The notes: generated by a model not told the origin, from the sequence alone. Shown: positions 21,327 to 31,568, counted from the first letter of the stretch. The stretch is DNA of 64,000 bases from Deltaproteobacteria bacterium (GCA_016713535.1 JADJOY010000040.1:1-64000); one strand, 5' to 3'. A program made the numbers and translations.

Positions 21327-21953
21327 ATGTCGACCGCAACGGGTCTCCTAGCCAAGTCCTCGGCTCGCTCGCGCGCGTTCGGATCCGCCGTCGTAGCCGC
21401 GCTGCTGGCGCTCTCGAGCTGCGCACAGCCACCCGCGGAGACGCGCTCGCCCAGGTCGACCGCGCCGGCGCACCAGGACCTCCTCGTGGGCTATGACCTG
21501 CTCGCCGATACCCTGGCGGACGAGTCGCACCTGGGGACCCTCGACCTCTTCAAGACGCTGACGCTCAACGCCCCCAACGATGCCGTCGCCAAGCTGATGC
21601 ACACCTTGAGCGACGCGTCGAAGCGGCGCGCGTCCGAGCTCGAGCGGCTCCGCCACCTGGCGCCCGACGTGTCGGACGAGCCGACCACGCCGAGCCCCAT
21701 CGGTGACGCGATCACGGACGTGGCCAAGGAGTTCGGCAAGTCCGAGATGCTGAGCCGCAGCGGCGGATTCGACGTCCGCTTCGTGCTCCTCCAGGCGCAG
21801 GCCACCCGCATGGTGGCGGCCATGGCGACCGCGACCGCGCGCTTCGACCCCAACGCCGAGCGCAAAGCTTGGTTGAAGAGCCTCGCGAACGAGTTCGAGG
21901 GCTACCGGCGCGACCTGATCCGCTACATCGAGCCGCACGACAAAGCACGGTAG
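21327..21953 (+). CDS. Lipoprotein of unknown function, helical
   Basis: A 208-residue predicted lipoprotein: an N-terminal hydrophobic segment AFGSAVVAALLALSSC ends in a lipobox-like ALSSC, after which the protein is almost wholly alpha-helical (LLADTLADESHLGTLDLFKT; LMHTLSDASKRRASELERLR). ATG 21327 follows GGAGGAAGCC. No domain is recognised; the heptad-like pattern could support oligomerisation. Confidence 0.75.
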   Translation: MSTATGLLAKSSARSRAFGSAVVAALLALSSCAQPPAETRSPRSTAPAHQDLLVGYDLLADTLADESHLGTLDLFKTLTLNAPNDAVAKLMHTLSDASKRRASELERLRHLAPDVSDEPTTPSPIGDAITDVAKEFGKSEMLSRSGGFDVRFVLLQAQATRMVAAMATATARFDPNAERKAWLKSLANEFEGYRRDLIRYIEPHDKAR

Positions 21954-22130
21954 TACCGCTCCGCGCACCGGCAGGCCGCTCGCGAACGACGTCTCGACGG
22001 GCGAGCCCGGCGGCCGTCTCCCTGGATCCGGAGCAGTTCCGTCGGAGGGGGGAATCGCGCATGATTCGGCCCGGCCGGCACGGGCCGTCACGGGCAACCG
22101 GCGCCGCTCCACCCGAACCAGGAGAACGGA

Positions 22131-22979
22131 ATGACTCGAACGGTCTGCGGAGCGCGATCGACGGGCGTCGCCCGGTGGGCGGCCGTCGGGCTGCTGGTGT
22201 TGGCCGCGCTCGGGCCGCCGTGCACCGCGCGCGCGGCGGAGGCCGCCGGCTCGCCGACCGAGGAAGGCTGGACCGTCGACGTGATCCCGTACCTGTGGGC
22301 GCTCTCGATGACCGGCACTGCGGGCGTGGCCGGCGTCGAGGCGGACCTCGACATGTCGTTCGGCGACATCCTGAACGACCTGAACATCGCGCTCATGGGA
22401 GCGGTCGAGGCGCGAAACGGGCGGTGGGGGTTCACCGTGAACCCGCTCTACTCGAGGCTCAGCGACGAGCCGAAGGCCACGGTCCTCGGTCAGCCGGCTT
22501 CGCTCGACGTCACGCTCGATCTCTTCGTCCTCCAGTTCGGCCTCAACTACCGCCTCGGCCCGTTCCCGCTCGGCCGCTGCGGCGGAGGCCCGGAGCTCTC
22601 GATCCTTCCCCAGATCGGCGGGCGCTACACCTACCTCGACACCGACGTCGAGCTCGACTTCTTGAGCTCCCGTGGCGGCAGCCTTACGAAGGACTGGGTG
22701 GATCCCCTGGTCGGGCTCCGCGGCGTGCTGGACCTGACGCCCGCGTGGTCGCTGACCGTCGCGGGCGACGTCGGCGGCTTCGACGTCGGTACGCAGCTCG
22801 CGTGGTCGGCGACCGGATACGTGGGCTATCGGTGGGACCTGACCGACTCGGTCACCGGCAGCGTGCTGCTCGGCTACCGGGCGCTCTACCAGGATTACGA
22901 GACGGGGGACGGGCTCGAGGAGTTCGTGTTCGACACCACGATGCACGGTCCGGTGATCGGGTTCGACTTCGGGTTCTGA
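22131..22979 (+). CDS. Outer-membrane beta-barrel protein
   Basis: A 282-residue secreted protein with a cleavable signal peptide (hydrophobic core AAVGLLVLAALGP, cleavage near ARAAEA) and a barrel pattern of alternating residues and aromatic girdles: VDVIPYLWALSMTGTAGVAG, WGFTVNPLYSRL, GGRYTYLDTDVELDF, VTGSVLLGYRALYQDYETG, ending FGF with the terminal aromatic recognised by the BAM complex. It resembles uncharacterised porin-like families. Standalone, with a leader of about 180 non-coding bases. Confidence 0.82.
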   Translation: MTRTVCGARSTGVARWAAVGLLVLAALGPPCTARAAEAAGSPTEEGWTVDVIPYLWALSMTGTAGVAGVEADLDMSFGDILNDLNIALMGAVEARNGRWGFTVNPLYSRLSDEPKATVLGQPASLDVTLDLFVLQFGLNYRLGPFPLGRCGGGPELSILPQIGGRYTYLDTDVELDFLSSRGGSLTKDWVDPLVGLRGVLDLTPAWSLTVAGDVGGFDVGTQLAWSATGYVGYRWDLTDSVTGSVLLGYRALYQDYETGDGLEEFVFDTTMHGPVIGFDFGF

Positions 22980-23058
22980 CGAGGCGTACCTCGCCAGGTC
23001 GCGCCCCGCCTCCAAATCCGCTGACCTTTCCACCCGCGGCACGCGCCGACTCGCCCCC

Positions 23059-24156
23059 CTACGGACGCACGCTCGCCCACTCGGCGTCGCCGTCGAGCTG
23101 GGCGCGCAGGAACCCGGCGAGGCCGGGTGTCGCCGCGAGCGGCACGGTCTCGGTCGCGCCGTGGCGATCGCCGGCGTAGAAGAACGTGCGCTGCTCGCTC
23201 GGCGCATGGCTCGGCGCAGCGGTGGTCAGCGCCGCGGCGAAGTCCTCGAGCCCCGCCTCCAGACGACCGTTCTCGACCGGGCTCAGCAGCGCCGCGTAGA
23301 GCACCCGGACGGTGGTGTCGGCGTAGGCGCACACCAGCGACGCTCGCGTGCCGGGGTGAAGCCTCAGGCTGGTCGCGTAGGCGGCGTGATAGCCGTCGCT
23401 CACGCACTCGGGGCACCACGGCTCGATGGTGCCGGTGAGCCCCCACGCGTCGCGGATCGTCCGGCTCGCGAGTGCCGAGAGGTAGGGCGGCCGCAGCACC
23501 GGTCCCGCGTCGTCGATCAGCGCCAGCTCGGGGCGGCCGACGCGCTCGAACGCCGTCGCGATCTGGTGGAAGCTCGCCGCCGCCCCCACTCCACCGGCGC
23601 TGAAGCCCGCCACCACGACCCGCGGCGCGTGGCGGAAGGTCGGCACGATCCGCGCGAGCGCCGCCGACACGTTCGCGTAGCCGACGTGGTGGACGCCGTA
23701 TCCCGCGACGGCGTCGCCGAGGTGGAGGTCGCCGGTGCAATACGGGATCACCACGTAGCTCGCGTCGCCGAGCGGGTTGGTGGGGTCGTCGCGATCGAAG
23801 ATCCCGGACTGCGCGTGCTCGCCGTCCGACATCCAGGTCGCGAGCGGATCGTCGCCCATCGGCCGCAGGTTGCCGGGCTGCACCGCGCACGTGAGCGCGT
23901 TCCAGCACGCGCCACCGCCCTGGAAGAACACCACCACGTCGCGGCTGCGCTCGGTGAGGTTCACCACCACGCCCGCCGAGGAGCCGTCGGCGCAGTGCAT
24001 GTCGGGCACCGGCTCCCACACCCACGTCTCGAGCTCGGCGCGCGCCACCTCGATGGGCGGACCGAGCTCGCGAGCGCCGTCGTCCGGACCGCCACAGCCG
24101 CCGAGCGCCGCCAGCGCGACGATCCAGGACACGAGCACCACGACCGAGCGCCTCAC
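23059..24156 (-). CDS. Pectinacetylesterase/Notum-family lipoprotein esterase
   Basis: A lipoprotein serine esterase of the pectinacetylesterase (PAE/Notum) family. Hallmarks: FFQGGGACWN near the N-terminus (oxyanion region), the catalytic serine in GFSAGGVGA, and an aspartate in LALIDDAGP. The lipobox is ALGGC. Although the frame opens at 24183, GTG 24156 is the better start: GGAGGAGGGAGG lies just upstream and the protein then starts with a proper signal peptide (RRSVVVLVSWIVALAALGG). It would remove acetyl or acyl groups from a polysaccharide or protein at the cell surface; the substrate is unknown. Confidence 0.82.
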   Translation of the reverse strand: MRRSVVVLVSWIVALAALGGCGGPDDGARELGPPIEVARAELETWVWEPVPDMHCADGSSAGVVVNLTERSRDVVVFFQGGGACWNALTCAVQPGNLRPMGDDPLATWMSDGEHAQSGIFDRDDPTNPLGDASYVVIPYCTGDLHLGDAVAGYGVHHVGYANVSAALARIVPTFRHAPRVVVAGFSAGGVGAAASFHQIATAFERVGRPELALIDDAGPVLRPPYLSALASRTIRDAWGLTGTIEPWCPECVSDGYHAAYATSLRLHPGTRASLVCAYADTTVRVLYAALLSPVENGRLEAGLEDFAAALTTAAPSHAPSEQRTFFYAGDRHGATETVPLAATPGLAGFLRAQLDGDAEWASVRP

Positions 24157-24721
24157 GCAGGCCTCCCTCCTCCGGGCCGCCATCGTCGCACGGCGAGGCT
24201 GGCGTCGACGACCGGCCCCACATCGGGCGACGGGCGGTCCGGGCGGCGAGGCGGCCGCGCTCCCTCGCGCTCACCGGCCCGCCCTCCAGCCGTGCTCGCT
24301 TCCCCCGGGCGGGGATGCCGTGGTGCGCGCACAGCTCGTCGAGCGGCACGCTCGGGAGCGTGAACGGCCGAATCGGCGGCCGGGTCTCGCGGCGGCCGAG
24401 CGTCACCTCACGGCGGTCGCGCGCAGATGCGGATCGATCGACACTCGCGTCGACGGCGGCGCAGCTCGGCGGCGGCGGGATCGACACGGGGCGAGCGCTC
24501 CATGACCCACCAGGTGCCGATGCGGGTGCCGAAGAGCGAGACTGGCGACCTGGGCCGGGAGCCGGGGATGGTGCTCTCCCGCCGGCGCCTTGGGGACGCG
24601 ACCTTCCACCGCTTCGCCGCCGCCGGTCTCGAGGCGCTCCGCGCCGAGCTCGTCGCCAACGGCCGCGGCCACCTCCTGAGCGCTGGCCGAGCCCAACCCC
24701 GTCGAGCGCCTCGGAGAGCCC
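24157..24721. other. Intergenic region with a possible broken small ORF
   Basis: Mostly nothing recognisable. A plus-strand frame from ATG 24504 encodes about 55 plausible residues (THQVPMRVPKSETGDLGREP, then DATFHRFAAAGLEALRAELV). With one frameshift near 24680 it would end in a TGA overlapping the start of the next gene, which would suggest a real small gene upstream of the oxidoreductase. It cannot be assigned. Confidence 0.3.
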
Positions 24722-25711
24722 ATGACGAACCCGCCGCTTCGCTTCGGCATCCTCGGCGCCGCGCGCATCGCCCCGATGGCCCTGGTGCGGCCCGCGCGCG
24801 AGGGGACGGGAGTCGAGGTGGTCGCCGTCGCCGCTCGCGACGAGCGCCGCGCGCGCGCCTTCGCGCGCCGCCACCGCATCCCGCGGACGCACGGCTCGTA
24901 TGCGGCGCTCCTCGCCGATCCCGAGGTGGACGCGGTCTACGTGCCGCTGCCGAACTCGCTCCACGCCGAGTGGACGATCCGTGCCCTCGAAGCCGGCAAG
25001 CACGTGCTGTGCGAGAAGCCGCTCGCATCGAACGCCGCCGAGGCGGCGCTCGTGATCGAGGCCGCCCACCGATCCGGTCGGCTGCTGATCGAGGCGTTCC
25101 ACTGGCGCCACCACCCGCTCGCGGCGCGCATGCGCGAGATCGTGACGAGCGGCGAGCTCGGCGAGATCCGCCGCGTCGAGACCGCCATGTGCATCCCGCT
25201 GCCGCTGCCCGGCGACATCCGCTACCGGCTCGACCTCGGCGGTGGCGCGACGATGGACACCGGCTGCTACGCGATCGACATCGCGCGCTTCCTCGCCGCC
25301 GCCGAGCCCGAGGTGATCTCGGCCACGGCGCGGCTCTCGTCGCCACGGGTCGACCGCTGGATGCGCGCGGAGCTTCGCTTCCCGGGCGGCGTGGAGGGGC
25401 GCGCCACCTGTGCCCTCTTCTCGGCCACGCTCGTCGACGTGCGCGCGCGGGTGGTCGGCTCGCGCGGCGAGCTCCGCGTCTTCAATCCGGTGGCGCCCCA
25501 CCTCTTCCACCGGCTGAGCGTCGTGAGCGGCGGCGCGATCCGGCGCGAGCGGATCGAGGGCGACACCACCTACTCCCACCAGCTCAGCGCCTTCGCGGCG
25601 GCGGTTCGTGGTGAGCGCGAGGCGAGCCCCTCGCTCGCCAGCTCGCTCGCGAACATGCGCGCGATCGACGCCGTCTATGACGCCGCGGGGCTCGGCCTCC
25701 GCGGCACCTGA
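24722..25711 (+). CDS. Gfo/Idh/MocA-family oxidoreductase
   Basis: An NAD(P)-dependent oxidoreductase of 329 residues. The N-terminal Rossmann fold starts FGILGAARIAPMAL, the cofactor/substrate motif is GKHVLCEKPLASN with the conserved EKP, and the catalytic-domain region has IEAFHWRHHP and DTGCYAID (D-x-G-x-Y). Members act on sugars, inositols or related polyols, or reduce biliverdin-like compounds; this subgroup resembles trans-1,2-dihydrobenzene-1,2-diol dehydrogenases. ATG 24722 lies at the end of GGAGAGCCC. Confidence 0.9.
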   Translation: MTNPPLRFGILGAARIAPMALVRPAREGTGVEVVAVAARDERRARAFARRHRIPRTHGSYAALLADPEVDAVYVPLPNSLHAEWTIRALEAGKHVLCEKPLASNAAEAALVIEAAHRSGRLLIEAFHWRHHPLAARMREIVTSGELGEIRRVETAMCIPLPLPGDIRYRLDLGGGATMDTGCYAIDIARFLAAAEPEVISATARLSSPRVDRWMRAELRFPGGVEGRATCALFSATLVDVRARVVGSRGELRVFNPVAPHLFHRLSVVSGGAIRRERIEGDTTYSHQLSAFAAAVRGEREASPSLASSLANMRAIDAVYDAAGLGLRGT

Positions 25712-25761
25712 GCCGCGCGGGCGCTAGACTCGCGCTCGAACCCCGTCGTCGAGGAATCCCC

Positions 25762-26505
<744 letters not shown>

Positions 26506-26567
26506 CGCGACCGGGTCCGGGCGCGCGGCAACGCCGACCGCGGGGTTGCACGTGAGGCGGCACGGCG

Positions 26568-26583
26568 CGGGGCCGCGGCCCCG
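26568..26583. terminator. Perfect GC palindrome after terC
   Basis: The 16-base palindrome CGGGGCCGCGGCCCCG lies 62 bases beyond the TerC stop. It can fold into a strong stem but has no T-run, so terminator function is only possible. Confidence 0.4.
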
Positions 26584-26724
26584 TGACCTGGCTCGATTGC
26601 CCCGGGGGGGCACGTGCCGCATCCTTCCGAGCACGGTCGGCTGAGCTTCGCCCGCACGGCTCGACGGTGAGCACCTCGAGCCAGGCGCTGTGCACGCGGA
26701 GGCGCCGCCGCGAGGAGGTGGCGC

Positions 26725-28311
26725 GTGCGAACCCTCGGCGTGTGGCGCTCGCGGCCACGGCTCGGTCACCCCTCGCCGTTGCGCGCGGCGCTCGTCACGG
26801 CGTTCGTGATCGTACGGCTCGCCACGGGCCGACCCGCCGCCGCGCAGTCCGGCGTGGTCGGCCCCACCCCGGGCCTCACCAATCAGATCCACTACTCGCT
26901 CGCGCACGACCCGTATCCCGCACACGAGTTCACGGCGCCGATCCTGGAGCAGACGTCCGTCGCGCTCACGTTCGATCCGGTCAGCCGCCGTCTCACCCTG
27001 CGCAACGTGAGCTTGCTCAGCGGCGGCGTGCCCAAGTGGTGCTGGGATTTTCACGTCTGCTACGACTACTGCACCATCGAGATCGAGCTCGATCCCGGCG
27101 CACCGCTCCCCGAGGCCGTCGTCGATCCGAGCGGCCACGTCGAGCTGGTGGTGCCGGTCGAGGTGCACTATCGGACCGGGTACGCGACCACCTGGTGCGA
27201 GCAGATGCCGCCCTCCGTGGCCCTCGGCTCGCTGGCGATGGCCGCGACGTTCGCGCACGACGAGGCGACCGGCGCGCTCGTGATGACGGATCTCGTCGCC
27301 AGCGGCTCGTGGCCGATGATCGGCTCGCTCGCGACCCTCGACGTGGCCGCCAACCTGGACGGCGCCACCGCCGCCCTCGCCCCGCTCGCCGGCCCGGTCC
27401 GCGTCGGCAGCCCGATCGTGCTGGATGGCGCGGGGATCACGCCCGACACCTTGCTCAAGGTGTTCGTCGCGACCTCCTGGGGCGCGGTCGACGTTCTGCC
27501 GGACGGACTCTCGCCCACGTCCACCAGCACCGGCACGTGGGCCGGTACGCTGCCGTGGCCGTGGCCCGTGGACGCGCCGCGCGACATCCTCCTCGGCAAC
27601 GGCGTGGTGTCGCTCGAGCTCGTCCGGCCCGACCACGACTACGACGTGAGCAACGTGCGCACGGCGATCCTGCTCGGCAACCCGGCCGCAGGGGTTCCGG
27701 GGATCACGAGCCTCGGCGGCGTCGCGATCAGCCCGTCGAGCACCGACCCCACGATCGCCACCGCGAACGTCGAGACCGTCCTGGAGCCAGGCGAGCCGCT
27801 GGTCATCGGCGGCGACGGCTTCTCCGCGGCGCTCGTCAACTTGTTCACCACCGCCGGCAACCTCGGTCCGCTCGGTCCCACGGCGCAGACCGCCGAGTCC
27901 CTCGAGGTGACGATCCCAGCCGCGGCCCCGGTGGGCCCGGGAGCGGTCCAGGTCGTGAACCAAGCCGGCTACGGAGCCTCCAACGCCGTCTCGGTCCCGA
28001 TCGGCACGGCGGTGACGGTCTCGGTCGTGGCCGTGTCGGGCGACACCATCACGCTCACGGGCACCGGGTTCTGTGACACCACGGTGGTCGACCTGTTCGC
28101 GTGGAGCGGCGGCTCGGTGGTCAACGCTGGCGGCCTCGACGCCAGCGGCCTGCCACGTATCGCGATCGTGATCGACGATTCCGACCAGCTCCACTTCACC
28201 CGCCCGTTGGGCCTCGATGCCGGCGCCGCCTACGCCACGGCGACCAATCCGCCCTTCATCCCCTTCACCAGCTCCGGAACCGGCCCTGGTGGGTCCTTCA
28301 CGCTGCCGTGA
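26725..28311 (+). CDS. Secreted protein with IPT/TIG-like domains
   Basis: A 528-residue exported protein: signal peptide ALVTAFVIVRLATGRPAAAQ, a unique N-terminal domain with a cysteine cluster (WCWDFHVCYDYC) and WCEQMPP, then repeated immunoglobulin-like modules with the IPT/TIG rhythm (GSPIVLDGAGITPDTLLKVF; EPLVIGGDGFSAALVNLFT; DTITLTGTGFCDTTVVDLFA). Such domains occur in cell-surface adhesion or glycan-binding proteins. GTG 26725 follows GAGGAGG. No catalytic motif was seen. Confidence 0.78.
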   Translation: MRTLGVWRSRPRLGHPSPLRAALVTAFVIVRLATGRPAAAQSGVVGPTPGLTNQIHYSLAHDPYPAHEFTAPILEQTSVALTFDPVSRRLTLRNVSLLSGGVPKWCWDFHVCYDYCTIEIELDPGAPLPEAVVDPSGHVELVVPVEVHYRTGYATTWCEQMPPSVALGSLAMAATFAHDEATGALVMTDLVASGSWPMIGSLATLDVAANLDGATAALAPLAGPVRVGSPIVLDGAGITPDTLLKVFVATSWGAVDVLPDGLSPTSTSTGTWAGTLPWPWPVDAPRDILLGNGVVSLELVRPDHDYDVSNVRTAILLGNPAAGVPGITSLGGVAISPSSTDPTIATANVETVLEPGEPLVIGGDGFSAALVNLFTTAGNLGPLGPTAQTAESLEVTIPAAAPVGPGAVQVVNQAGYGASNAVSVPIGTAVTVSVVAVSGDTITLTGTGFCDTTVVDLFAWSGGSVVNAGGLDASGLPRIAIVIDDSDQLHFTRPLGLDAGAAYATATNPPFIPFTSSGTGPGGSFTLP

Positions 28312-28460
28312 ACGGGCGCTCCGAGCCCCGGTCGCGGCGCCGAGACGACCGTCGATGGGTTCGAGGCGTTCGCGTACGGACGCGGGCTGGGTGATGGGCT
28401 ACGAGACCTGCGGCCCCCCGTACCCGTCGTGTCGGGCGCGCTACCGCTCCTCGAGCGACG

Positions 28461-28862
28461 ATGTCGATCGGGGTGACGCCACCGAACCCGGTACGCCGAT
28501 CGTCCGCTCCCGACGGTACCTGTCCGAGCCACGCGCCGGTCCTCGGCTGGCGGCCGTGGGGCGGCACGCTCGGCACGCTGGTGCTCACCGCACCGGAGCT
28601 CTCGATCGGCGGGCTGTTCCGGGCTGCCACGTCGGGGAGCTCGCTCCTGGTCAAGCGGAACAGCGGTTCTGGCGGATGGGAATACGCGCCCATGCCGCTC
28701 ACCATCGACTTCACGCAGACGCCGATCACCAGCGGCCACGACGGGTGCAGCAACGACTCGAGCCCGATCACCCCGACCGGCGCGAGTGGCCCTGTCGTCC
28801 AGCTCGACTCGGGTGGGCTCGACGGCGAGTGCCGCACCTTCCACGCGACCGGGACGCTCTAG
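28461..28862 (+). CDS. Hypothetical protein, possibly secreted fragment
   Basis: A 133-residue frame with protein-like text in its second half (VKRNSGSGGWEYAPMPLTID, then QLDSGGLDGECRTFHATGTL) but no signal peptide, weak start context and no recognised domain. It may be the 3' part of a longer secreted protein whose 5' part, in the 150 bases after the IPT gene, is frame-disrupted. Confidence 0.4.
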   Translation: MSIGVTPPNPVRRSSAPDGTCPSHAPVLGWRPWGGTLGTLVLTAPELSIGGLFRAATSGSSLLVKRNSGSGGWEYAPMPLTIDFTQTPITSGHDGCSNDSSPITPTGASGPVVQLDSGGLDGECRTFHATGTL

Positions 28863-28909
28863 CGAGCACTCCGGCGCCGTTGACCCCCGGTCAGTGGCGC
28901 TCACAGAGA

Positions 28910-29398
28910 TCAGCAGCCGAGCGCCGCGCGGATCATGGTCACCAGCTCCGCGACGGGACGGGTTCCGTCCACGCGCAGCGCGTCGCCCGGCGTCTCGAGG
29001 GCGGCGAGCTGGCTCGGCAGCAACGCGGCGCCAGCGTAGTGACCACGACGACGCGCGAGACGGTCGCGCAAGACCGCGGCCGGCACCTCGAGGTACACCA
29101 GCCGAAGGTCTCGGCCGCGCGCGAGCCGCGCGCGATACCGTCCTTTGAGCGCCGAGCACGCGAGCACCAGCGAGTCTCCTCGATGGGCATCGAGGAGATC
29201 CTCGATGGCCGCGAGCCATGGCTCGCGGTCGAGGTCGGTCAGGCCTTCACCACGCGCCATCTTCGCGCGGTTGGCTTCGGAGTGAAGGTCGTCGGCCTCG
29301 AGGAAGAGCCAGCCGAGAGAGTGGGCGAGCGCGCGGCCGATCGTGGTCTTGCCAGCGCCGGCGACCCCCATCATCACGACGTGCAGCGGCTCGTTCAT
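28910..29398 (-). CDS. gntK: Gluconokinase (GntK type)
   Basis: A P-loop kinase phosphorylating D-gluconate to 6-phosphogluconate. Walker A is GVAGAGKTTIG; the gluconokinase-specific FLEADDLHSEANRAKMARG and LACSALKGRYRARLA (C-S-A-L-K) follow, and the C-terminus has LLPSQLAALETP. The start was placed at 29398 (MNEPLHVVMMG), giving 162 residues as usual for the family; the frame is open further upstream. No gluconate transporter is nearby. Confidence 0.92.
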   Translation of the reverse strand: MNEPLHVVMMGVAGAGKTTIGRALAHSLGWLFLEADDLHSEANRAKMARGEGLTDLDREPWLAAIEDLLDAHRGDSLVLACSALKGRYRARLARGRDLRLVYLEVPAAVLRDRLARRRGHYAGAALLPSQLAALETPGDALRVDGTRPVAELVTMIRAALGC

Positions 29399-29445
29399 CC
29401 CGTCACGATACCCGCTCCGGCGCGGTGCCCGACGCCGCGCCGCGC

Positions 29446-29841
29446 TCACTCGTCCTGCGCGAAGGCGACGGTGCTGAGCAGGGCGTTTTCGGCCTGTCGC
29501 GAGTCGAGCCGCGTGTGCTGGACGACGATCGGCACGTCGGACTCGATGACGCTCGCGTAGTCCGTCGCGCGCGGGATCTCCTCGGGGTCGTGGAGGTCGT
29601 TGAAGCGCAGGTGGAGAGTTCGGCGCGCGCCAACCACCACGCGGTAGGGCCCGACGGGATCACGATCGGCGAAGAAGATGGTGATCGACACATTTGCTTC
29701 GTGCTGGCTCGTGTTGAGGATGCAGGCGGTCTCGTGGCTCACCATCTCGGGACGAGGACCGTGGCTCTCGGCCGGGATGTAGCCCTCCGCGATCGCCCAG
29801 CGAGTGCGGCCGATGGGCCGGCTGCCGAGTGCGGCGGTCAT
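29446..29841 (-). CDS. Sensory rhodopsin transducer-like protein (ASRT family)
   Basis: A 131-residue beta-rich soluble protein matching the Anabaena sensory rhodopsin transducer family: GRTRWAIAEGYIPAESHGP, SHETACILNTSQHEANVSIT, IFFADRDPVGPYRVVVGARR, VPIVVQHTRLDSRQAENALL. In Anabaena the tetramer interacts with a rhodopsin, but most homologues occur without one and may bind small molecules or sugars. No rhodopsin is in this window. The start at 29841 (MTAALGSRPIGRT) follows GGGAGGTGAC. It sits just upstream of the gluconokinase gene on the same strand, so a carbohydrate link is conceivable. Confidence 0.85.
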   Translation of the reverse strand: MTAALGSRPIGRTRWAIAEGYIPAESHGPRPEMVSHETACILNTSQHEANVSITIFFADRDPVGPYRVVVGARRTLHLRFNDLHDPEEIPRATDYASVIESDVPIVVQHTRLDSRQAENALLSTVAFAQDE

Positions 29842-30090
29842 GTCACCTCCCGAGCTCCACCGCGAACGGCGGTGGCGCTCGGTATCGAGGTTCAATGCAC
29901 GTGCCGCCGCCGCCCTCGCGGCGAGAGGCCTCTCGAGGAGAGCGCGAGCCGGGGGAGGTCACCTCGCCATCCGGACGGCCTCAGGTGGGAACCGCGGAGG
30001 AAGTAAGACCCGCACCCCCGATGTATGGATTTCAAGCCGCATCCACAACCTGCACGGCCAGCGTCCCGACCCAAGGCGGGTGCAGGCCGC

Positions 30091-30708
30091 TCACCACGGT
30101 CGCTTGCGGTCGGGGTAGAGCTGGTCGAGCGGCGCGAGCAGGCGCCCGATCTCGCGGTCGAACCCGTCGTAACCGCGCTCGTCCCCGGCCCGCGCCTCGA
30201 TCTGCCGGAAGCCCACGAGCACCCGCTGCTCGCTCGCCGGATCGAGGAACCGCTCGACGAGCGGGAAGAGGCTGTGCTCCTCGGCGCGCAGGTGCTGGCG
30301 GAGGAGCTCGCTGTAGTCCGCGATGGGCTCGAGCGCGGGTTCGGCGCGCTTGGCGGTGACCCGTGCGAGGCGCTCCGTCGCCTGGAGGTGGACGTCCATG
30401 ATCTCGCGGACGATGCCGGTGTCGGCCGGCACGCCGGCGCCGACCAGCGCGGGGATCAGGGCTTCCTCTTCCTTGGCGTCGTGGATGCCCTCGGCGAAGT
30501 CGCGGAAGAACCCGAGCAGCAACGCGAGGTGCTCGCGCTCGCGCTTGTCGACCTCACCCGGCGCCGTCAGGCGCGCCGCGCATCGCTCCAGCGCCACGGT
30601 GGCGCGCAGGATCAGGCCATGGTCTCGGACCAGGTCGGCGATCACGCCCGAGGGCGTCGCCGTCGATCCAGCCGGCGAGGCGGGTACGGTGGGCTTCGGC
30701 TCGGGCAT
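30091..30708 (-). CDS. Hemerythrin HHE-domain protein
   Basis: A 205-residue four-helix-bundle protein with di-iron hemerythrin-like ligands: DLVRDHGLILRATVALE, the HxxxE-type FAEGIHDAKEEEALIPAL, EIMDVHLQATERL and LLRQHLRAEEHSLFPLVERF. Such cation-binding domains store or sense oxygen, iron or nitric oxide. Start 30708 follows GGGAGG. The 250 bases downstream, towards the rhodopsin-transducer-like gene, hold only a small hairpin (29857-29875) in that gene's leader. Confidence 0.9.
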   Translation of the reverse strand: MPEPKPTVPASPAGSTATPSGVIADLVRDHGLILRATVALERCAARLTAPGEVDKREREHLALLLGFFRDFAEGIHDAKEEEALIPALVGAGVPADTGIVREIMDVHLQATERLARVTAKRAEPALEPIADYSELLRQHLRAEEHSLFPLVERFLDPASEQRVLVGFRQIEARAGDERGYDGFDREIGRLLAPLDQLYPDRKRPW

Positions 30709-30902
30709 CGTGGACCTCCCTCGCCGCCGCGTCGAGCCGCGAATCCGGGGACCCGCGTCGGCTCACGACGGCGTCCCGACGAGCACGACTACCCAGCTAG
30801 CACGATCGCGTGAACGCGGATAGTGCGGCCCGCGGCGCATGGAGCCCGACACGGCTCCCCACTCGCCGGCCCGGCGGCGCCCGTGCCAGGATCGGCGGCG
30901 AG

Positions 30903-31568
30903 ATGAGCGGGGAGATCGACGTCGAGGGCGTGGTGCGCCGCTATGGGGACGCGACCGTGCTCCACGGCGTGAGCCTGACGGTCGAGGCGGGCGCCTTCGC
31001 GGCGCTGGTCGGCCCGTCGGGCTCGGGGAAGACGACCTTGCTCAACCTGATCGGTGGGCTCGACCGGCCCGACGCCGGCCGCATCGTGGTCGACGGTCTC
31101 GCGGTTTCCGACCTCGGCGCCGACGCTCGCGCCACCTACCGCCGCGATCGAGTGGGCTTCATCTTCCAGACCTTCAACCTGATCGACGTGCTCTCGGCGC
31201 AGGAGAACGTCGAGCTCCCGCTCGCGTTGCTCGGCGTCCCACCCCGGCGACGCGCCGAGCGCGCCGCCGCGATGCTCGCCGAGGTCGGCCTCGCCGACCA
31301 CGCGCGCAAGCTCCCCACCCAGATGAGCGGCGGCCAGCAGCAGCGGGTGGCGGTGGCGCGCGCGCTGGTGAAGAATCCGGCGCTGGTGCTCGGCGACGAG
31401 CCCACCGCGAACCTCGACGCAGCGACCGGTGTAGCGCTCATGGACATGCTCGCCGCGCTCAACGAGCGGCGCGGCACCACACTCGTGATCGCCACCCACG
31501 ACCCGCGCATGGTGGAGCGCACCCGGGTCGCCTACACGCTCTCCGACGGCCGGCTGGTCTCGTCCTGA
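30903..31568 (+). CDS. ABC transporter ATP-binding protein, LolD/MacB-like
   Basis: A complete ABC ATPase (221 residues): Walker A GPSGSGKTT, Q-loop FIFQTFNLIDVLSAQENVEL, signature MSGGQQQRVAVARAL, Walker B ALVLGDEPTANLD and H-loop IATHDPRM. The LolD/MacB/FtsE-type traits (FQTFNL, P-T-A-N-L-D) suggest extrusion of lipoproteins or peptides from the inner membrane with an FtsX-type permease. No permease gene follows: the next gene is convergent and the intervening sequence is a repeat patch, so the partner is elsewhere or lost. Confidence 0.9.
   Translation: MSGEIDVEGVVRRYGDATVLHGVSLTVEAGAFAALVGPSGSGKTTLLNLIGGLDRPDAGRIVVDGLAVSDLGADARATYRRDRVGFIFQTFNLIDVLSAQENVELPLALLGVPPRRRAERAAAMLAEVGLADHARKLPTQMSGGQQQRVAVARALVKNPALVLGDEPTANLDAATGVALMDMLAALNERRGTTLVIATHDPRMVERTRVAYTLSDGRLVSS

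Noticed and set aside
22895-25579. Long minus-strand frame of 894 codons
   Set aside because: Shadow overlapping the Gfo/Idh/MocA gene on the plus strand and the esterase in another frame; composition is repetitive Arg/Ala/Gly.
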